A model generated the notes under the pieces. That model had not been told where the DNA came from. It searched no databases and saw nothing but the letters and a program-made list of their open reading frames with translations. From Drechslerella dactyloides (taxonomy: Eukaryota > Ascomycota > Orbiliomycetes > Orbiliales > Orbiliaceae), in contig JAGTWJ010000017.1 in assembly GCA_020064725.1 (NCBI GenBank), positions 682,001 to 746,000 of the forward strand: DNA of 64,000 nucleotides, read 5' to 3'. The position numbers were made by a program, and so were the translations under genes. Shown piece after piece: positions 57,290 to 64,000 of this stretch (position 1 is the first letter of the stretch; every line of letters starts with the position of its first letter).

Positions 57290-60200
57290 TGGCAGTCAGG
57301 ATGAGTAGCTAGAGGACTGTCGCGATGTCATGAAGCAAGGGTGAACACGGGGTTCTGAGAGATACCACAGCTATAGAACGTCACTCCGGACCGGGAAAGT
57401 TGCCACCGTCAAACATCTTCAATTGCTTGTGTTGTTATCGATATCGCCCCTCCACACCGATTCGACTCTCGATCAATCACGATGATTTCATCTACGGCAC
57501 TCTCCGCAACTTTCCTCTTTCCCATATTGTGTACCTTGCTTCAGCGCTATTTTCCAGGAACAGGGTGCACCGGCTTGTAAAGGCGATACGTGGAGAACGA
57601 AGCCCATGCAGGCATGCATTACACAAGCAACCAGTAAGGGACCACAACCAGCAACCTGCTATCTTCGCAGGTGCATACATCCAGCATGGGATCATGACAG
57701 AGCTACGACCTGGAAACTTACCCATACTGACAACGATGTTTCGAAACATTTGTCGATGCCTCATCATGTAGCAATACCGCAAGGTCCCCAGGTTGGCCCT
57801 GGCGGCCGCTCCCGGCCGGCATACTAGTTCCGGACTCTTTGTCATCAATGAACATCAGCATTTGCGTACTACAATGGGACTTTCATAAAGACTCAAGATA
57901 TGCATAAGTGCAAGTACCGCATGCGTATGCATAGGTGCCGTTCGTACGCATCATTCAGCCGGAAGAGCGGAACACATTAATCAGTCAGAGCGGGTCCCCG
58001 AGACCATCTCCGTCAAACGGTTGATTGCAAGGTCCGCCTTGCGCTTTGGCGGGACCACTCTGTCTTGCATCGGGAATTTCAGACCAGAGCGGTTGTAATG
58101 TCCCAGGGGAAATATTCACAGAACGGCGAGTGTGTTCATCCACCTACACTCCGTATTCCGCGTATCCGAGCTGATGTGGCTGTGCTGACGACGACATTCA
58201 AGTGATGATAGCAAATGGCCAAGGCGTTTGCCTGGTGCGGCTCTGTTCGGGCCCGCTTATTATCATTATACGGAAAATTGCCAGAATGAGCATGCAGTCG
58301 CTGGCGCTGGCTTCTCGAGACTGAATTAGAGTTGTGTGGATGGTATGGGTTTCTGGTAGAATACTACCAATCGTGATCTGTCGTCGGCCTAGCAGGGTGC
58401 ATGCAGATGTCGAGGCGATGCAGTCATTGGCACGCTTTCCGATCCGAAGACGCAATGATGTGCATATCGATGCGTCTCACGAATCAAGAGGCGAAGTCGA
58501 GCAGAAGGCTACCGTTGAATAAACACCGGACTATCAACTTGGCATATCTTGGGTTCAAAGGTGAATCATGCGATATCATCGTTCGAAAGGCCAGTAGCGA
58601 CAGCGGTTGCCAACCCGTGAGGCAAATCTAGGGTTAATACGACTCGATTCGATTCGAGATAGTTTAATTCATACCCGATCGAGACGCTTACGCTCCGTAT
58701 TGTCTGCCTACGTTATACAATGTCGGCATGATCAACGATTCTCACGGCCACGCAAGGGCACCAGCAGGCGCCTAACACGCTTGGCTACAGCCAACTAACG
58801 TTACGTTGACGTCCTCACGGCATATCTCCCCTCGCACAAACGAACGGAACAAACGCAAATGCCGTGCGACACACGTCTGCGGGTTTCAAGACCTCACTAT
58901 CGAACTCCGCTTCTAGAAGCCCCGCTCTTGATCTCAAGCGCCGATCTTATTATATTATTAGCGCAAGGCTGAGCCCACGAGAGTTCTCCCGCTACCGGCG
59001 ACCGGCACCGTCTGTCCCTATCAAACCATCAGCTGCAGCTCCGACTCACAACAGCGTATACACCGAACATCTCCAGCCGGCTGCACAGATCCGCATGCAT
59101 GAACGCGAGCGTTGATTGCAACCGACGAAAGCAACCGTCGCTGCCTGTTGGTGTGCATGTCATGGTCGGGATGGTATGTATTAGAAATCGGGACGCTCCT
59201 ATTAGTTCGAACAGGGACAGAGCATTGTATCACTGTCCAGGTATACCAGCAGTATACACGTATGCCACGCATGAATACATACTGCAGACTAGCGATCGCA
59301 AGGTCGCCGTTCTGTACATGTATATCGGTGATCCGTCCATCTTCGCCTCCCGCTCGAGCTCTAGGAAATTGATCAGTTGGAGGGTCCAAGTACACATGCA
59401 CACGTGACTTAGCTCAAAGATAGAAGCGTCGATGGATTTCTAGTTGCACACGAGCTCTGCATCTGATCATCTGCTGCCCGACAAACCATGTCCAACCTTA
59501 GCGTCAGGAATGTTAATCCTGTCGACGGACATGTGTTTTGTTCCTCTCGTCTGGCTGATACAGGTAGACACAATGCCACCGTTGCAGTCCCTGGTTTATA
59601 GCGCTGTTGTACCGGTGTTTTGAATGTCGAATCCCTCTGGATGCCTGGAATTGGATCCCGTATGGTGCGCGTGTGCGTACAGGCACCCATTCGCACAAGG
59701 TATCGGATCATGCAGAAAGGCTGTGGTATTACATGGGTGACATGATAATGTTGGCCATCGATCTTTGACAATCGATCTTGTTGTTGGGGCCATGCAGTCC
59801 AGATGTACGCACGCCCTCGCGGTCCGGTCGAGTCCGCCCTGGATTTTCGCCCGTCGACGAAGCGTATTTGGAATACGCGGATGGGTCTATATAACACGAG
59901 CATGTCAGAAGCATGCGTCCGTCTTTCGGACGGTGCACGAATCCAACCGGGATTAGTGGGAAGGCACCCGACAATGATATCACGGCTGAAGTTAAGCTTC
60001 CCAAGCTATTCTAAGACCTCTGGCTAGCGTCGGACCTGAGGAGTAAAAGAAATCTGGTGGCGTCTGAAAAACGCCGCTCACGCAGTCGAACAGGCCACAG
60101 GGCAAGAGGAGCCGGCTAGCGCGCATGCAGGTCATGAATTCCTCGACCTGACAGCCCCACGTTCTTTCCCCAGCTCTTCGCCTTTGAGACATGCGACTCA

Positions 60201-63200
60201 GACCTCCGTTCCGATGCTGCCCATGCAACATACCTTGCCAACTAATTAGTAAACGACGCGACGTCGAGCAAGCCGGTAGCTCGTCGACATGGGCTGCGGC
60301 GCCAACAGCGGTGTCGACAAGTACAGCATCTGTGTGGACTCGCTACGCGAGATTAATGACCCGTGAGCATCGGAGCCGTGGCTAGGCAGCTTCCAGATCA
60401 GGCACCATACGTTTGAACCTGTCGAACTCGCTCTTGGCGGATGATGGACCTGGACCTGGACCTGAACAGTCATTTACAGGGCAGCTCTCCGCTATCAGCT
60501 CGAGCTCAGCTTGCCGTGCTCCTCGCGGTGCTCCTTACGTGAGGTTAGCGGGCCAAATGTAACCAAGCTCGGTGTATGCGTCGGCCGCTTGACGGTTAGA
60601 TATGGTATATACGTTACTAATACTAATGCTTCGAATAGAGTATACGTATAATCCCTTAGGATCCCTCGAACGGACCTGAATCAGAGCTAGGACCACCCGC
60701 GTTTGCGTGTTATGCACCTTAGACGACACGGCTCGCGAGGAAGAAAGCGTGGAGGCATGCAGTGTTATCCAGTAATCAGACAGTTTCGTCGAACATCTAT
60801 GCGGCCGTCCATACCGAGCTATCGACGGAATCAGTGCAATGTGGAGGTGGATATCCAATGCAATCCCGCGAATGCAATGCAATCGTCCGCGTATTCACAC
60901 GCCTGTGACTGGCTGGAACCCTGGAAGTCCGGCTGCGATATCAGACGAAGCTTCTTGCGACTGCCTTTTTTGACGGCACACAGCTAGGTAGACCATATCA
61001 CCGGGCACGCGGGATTTGGACCATTGCATATAGCGCACCTTGCTGCTAGGAGACGGGCCTTGCTGGATGAATTGTGCTATGGACTAGTCTCGGGCAGATG
61101 TGGAGGCTAAAGAGACCGAGTACCTACTCGTTAAGCAGCGACTTCCGAGACCTATGCTATAAGCGTGTGTATAAACTGTGCGAGCACGTTATAAATCGTG
61201 AGGTATGCACGTTACTCGATTATATCGGGTGCATCGGACCTCGCGGCTGTCAAATCACGCGACTTGCCTCACTCGATTGACCGATTGACTATCTTATATA
61301 GGTACTTAGATTCCGCTTCGGAGCCGCCCTGCATGATCTATGCTGAGAGTTTTTGTCTTGATTGATGGGTGTCTGGAGGGATCAGAGAAGCATTTGCATT
61401 CCATTGCATTCCTGTCGATGCAGCGTTGCACCGGCACCTGTCCCACCAAGGGATGGCGCCTGGCCGCATCTTGGCTTTTTTAGTTAGTAATATTCCTTGT
61501 TACTCGATGTCGACAGGCCGTGTGGACCACGCTCCGGTGGGAGGATCGATACTTGCATGCATGCATACATGCGGGCTTGTTTGGGCGAGCATGCATAGGA
61601 ATGGATGCAGTGCACCCATCTCAAAACTTGTTGGATGAGAGGAGTTTCATGAGCAGGTGGGCGCAGGATATTGCATTGTAAGGCTGCTTGCGGACAACTG
61701 CAGCGCAGCTTTGCTGAAAGTGTCGTCCAATGCGCGGATTCAGAGCAGTGCATCTGCGAGATCGATTCGCCAGTCTCCTGCCGGTACGTGTACTTTTCTA
61801 AGTTACACAGTACATACATGTAGCATGTAGGTACTTCTTACTTACTGACGTATGCTATAATATTACGTCGACGGAGGCGTGATAATGGCGATGATGATGT
61901 CTCCCTCCAGACGAGACATCTGGCGCTCAATGAAAGACTGCTTCCAGAACACACATGTGAGGCTCGGCCTATAGGATGCGAGTTTGTCAGAAGATACAAG
62001 TTAGGTTCCAGCAGCTTTCGCCCTTGGCCAAAAGCAATGACCAAGAGAACAAAACCTCTCTTTTCGCTTGTCCGCTTCAGCAGAGTCGGATGGCTGCTGC
62101 CTAGCCTGCCCCCAAAATTATCAAAGAGAAGCGTCAGTCATTCAGTCGCCCAAGAGCCGGAGCCACCCTCCTGCACGAAACACCAGGGAGCAAGAGGGGA
62201 GGCCTCGCCCGCACCCCGGCTCCCCGCGAAGAAGCAAATAAAAGCAGCACACTCCAATCCCTGCTCGCTCAAAACTGGCAGCCTGAAGCTAAAATTTTCT
62301 CGTCATAAGCTGCTTTTTTGCGGCGAGGGGGTACGGGCGCCAGAAATCTGTCATCGGCGGTGGAGCTAGCTGTACCAGATCTCATTTTCTCGGGCTCAAA
62401 GGGCTCGATGAATTCTCTCTTGGGGACGGGTACGCAGTGCTCCACACGCACGCACCCACGCACGTAATGAGCATAGGCAGACGCCTGAGAAACCGGCGGC
62501 CGAATCATCCATTACGTTGGAGATGCAGGTTACCGTCCGCCCGTACACTTTTGGATCCAATATCACTCGCTTTGTTCTGACCCCCCTCTCTGTCGACGAC
62601 TTCTGCCTGTCTTCATTGTGGAGCGGGATGCTTGGCGGGTTTGCTTGCTCCAACGAGGCGAAACAGCGAATGATCGAGAGGGACAGGTAGAAGCGCTAAG
62701 GCATCGGCTGGACTGGCTGGCTGGGCCAGATTGCATTCGCACTCTCCCGTTATCCACAGCACGGTGTGCCACGGCTGGCTGTGTATCTGTGAACGTTAGC
62801 GTTGGAGTTTCGAAGTTGCAGATGGCGGTGACGCATTGCCGGTGATGGTGGAGCCCCATTGTCAGGGACGCGCAGAACGCCCAACAGGACGAGACTTGAC
62901 TGCAGACTGGGCGTTAGAGAGGCTTTGAGTCGCGCAGATTTGGATTTGAGATATCGATCGAGGCGGACACTGCGCTGCATGCCACATACCTGTCGCTTGG
63001 GGCGCGCTGGCTGTTGGGTCCCGCGCCGGCGCACTAGCTCCGTGCTCTGGTTGATTAATTGGCATCGCGAGTTAATTCGGGAGCGGAGGCCAGTGCATGC
63101 ATTACGGTCGAAAAGCGATATCTTTCAACCGGGAAGGAACAGCCTTCTGAATCATGCTATCACACTCCGCTGCTTCTTGATATTAAACCCGATCTGGTGG

Positions 63201-64000
63201 CAACAGCGAGGAGAATGGAGCATTAGCTTTCTTGCATCTGGCGTCCCTCAGCTTTGCCAAATTGTCGAAGCTAACATTGACTCCCTTTTCATCTCTCTTT
63301 CGTTCTCTCCTCCTCTCAGCATCTAAAATAGAAACTTGCTGCAACCGATTTCCCAGGATTTTTGTCTTGTCGACCACGCGTGTAGGACGGCACCTCGCAT
63401 TCGTCAGCCTGTGCGTTTTCATTGTATCGAAGTCGGTTCGTTCCGCGCAATCCCTTCAAGCAGCTCCCTAATCGATCCTGCTCGCCGAAGCTACCGCTCA
63501 GCTGGCCCCCCCGAACAGACGGACGACCATATATGTAGACGGAGCCTCAGCTGCTCGGATCGAACTGAAATCTCATCGTCCCTTCGCAAAGGAAAATAAA
63601 GTCTCATCAAGTCTGGATCACTCCGCGGCGCTTTATCTGTCCTGTTAATTGCATTCCAGTCAGCAACCTTTCCTGTTTGTACGCACAGGTCCAGCTCGAA
63701 ATCTCCCTCCGGCCGCTTTCAAAAGCCGCTGGGAATTATCACCGTCAGCTGGTGCTACGACACGAACGAAAAGGTACGTCCGTATGCAGCCGTTCGGTAT
63801 CACTGTGTGAGCTTGCCCCTGCATTTGAATTCGACAATTTCGAGTCCCCAGAAAAACCCGCACAGTTGTGCTGCGCTTTGCTCGTTTTTCCCACGCCCGT
63901 GAGATTTCAGGTCCAGCTCGTGCATTTGCGGGCCTAATTTGCAGCACCGCACGAGGGAGACCAATACCGAGCGGGTCGTCGAAATAAATCACTTCTCGCG
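57290..64000. other. Right-hand gene-poor region
   Basis: About 6.7 kb with no recognisable gene. Open frames are short on both strands. 57290-57420 should contain the RAD17 promoter. TGCAATGCAAT motifs occur near 60870, and ATGCATGC runs near 61555. From about 63270 a CT-rich stretch and C-rich sequence suggest the promoter or leader of a plus-strand gene beyond the window. Confidence 0.45.
63270..63325 (+). promoter_or_regulatory. CT-rich stretch, possible promoter of a gene beyond the right edge
   Basis: TTTTCATCTCTCTTTCGTTC and TCCTCCTCTCAGC form a strong pyrimidine bias like the one before the zinc-finger gene. The linked gene is not in the window, so this is inference. Confidence 0.25.

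Noticed and set aside
57400..57850. Open frames of 118-123 codons on both strands upstream of RAD17
   Set aside because: They overlap in opposite directions, show no domain and occupy the expected RAD17 promoter.
60281..60366. 25-codon frame starting MGCGANS, like an N-myristoylated protein start
   Set aside because: It ends after 25 codons, and I found no splice donor leading to a continuing exon. The match to a myristoylation signal is short.

Overview
The window is from the nuclear genome of a filamentous ascomycete (Pezizomycotina). The genes have many short introns (about 43-150 nt) with GTANGT donors and YAG acceptors. Their contents are typical of that group: a fungal Ssb-type Hsp70, a Sla1-type endocytic adaptor, a SAT4/Pth11-like membrane protein, a LaeA-like methyltransferase, a COP9 subunit and Rad17. 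No bacterial operons, rRNA genes, convincing tRNA genes or CRISPR arrays were seen.

Layout. 1-1.1 kb: simple repeats and a TATA box. 1.1-1.7 kb: a small intron-bearing (QxW)3 beta-trefoil lectin (+). 3.2-5.6 kb: SSB1 Hsp70 (-), 8 exons with a 17-nt last exon. 6.3-9.7 kb: a 1010-residue F-box protein (+). 12.2-14.0 kb: a SAT4/rhodopsin-like seven-helix protein (+) with an in-frame TAG or an extremely short intron. 14.7-17.3 kb: STT3, catalytic subunit of oligosaccharyltransferase (-), divergent from a COP9 signalosome subunit 8 gene (17.9-18.7 kb, +). 19.3-20.5 kb: a fungal protein of unknown function (-). 23.7-27.3 kb: SLA1 (+). 27.3-37.5 kb: about 10 kb without recognisable genes, carrying a cluster of very small inverted-repeat (MITE-like) elements. 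37.5-39.7 kb: LaeA-like methyltransferase (+). 40.3-41.3 kb: UTP23 (-). 41.3-47.9 kb: mostly non-coding, with one possible short gene or remnant near 44 kb and a long leader-like region. 47.9-49.8 kb: a C2H2 zinc-finger regulator (+). 53.4-54.0 kb: a small acidic/Lys-Gly-tailed protein (-). 54.6-57.3 kb: RAD17 (-). 57.3-64.0 kb: no gene recognised, with a pyrimidine-rich stretch near the right edge.

The genes do not form an obvious pathway or biosynthetic cluster. They are mostly conserved housekeeping genes (translation folding, N-glycosylation, ubiquitin regulation, endocytosis, ribosome biogenesis, DNA-damage checkpoint) separated by long, faster-evolving intergenic tracts. The least expected signal is the family of tiny foldback elements ending in TTGTCTCG...CGAGACAA. 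One 66-bp copy is flanked by a perfect 8-bp direct repeat. Exon models were built by eye from splice signals and family resemblance. No database search was possible.
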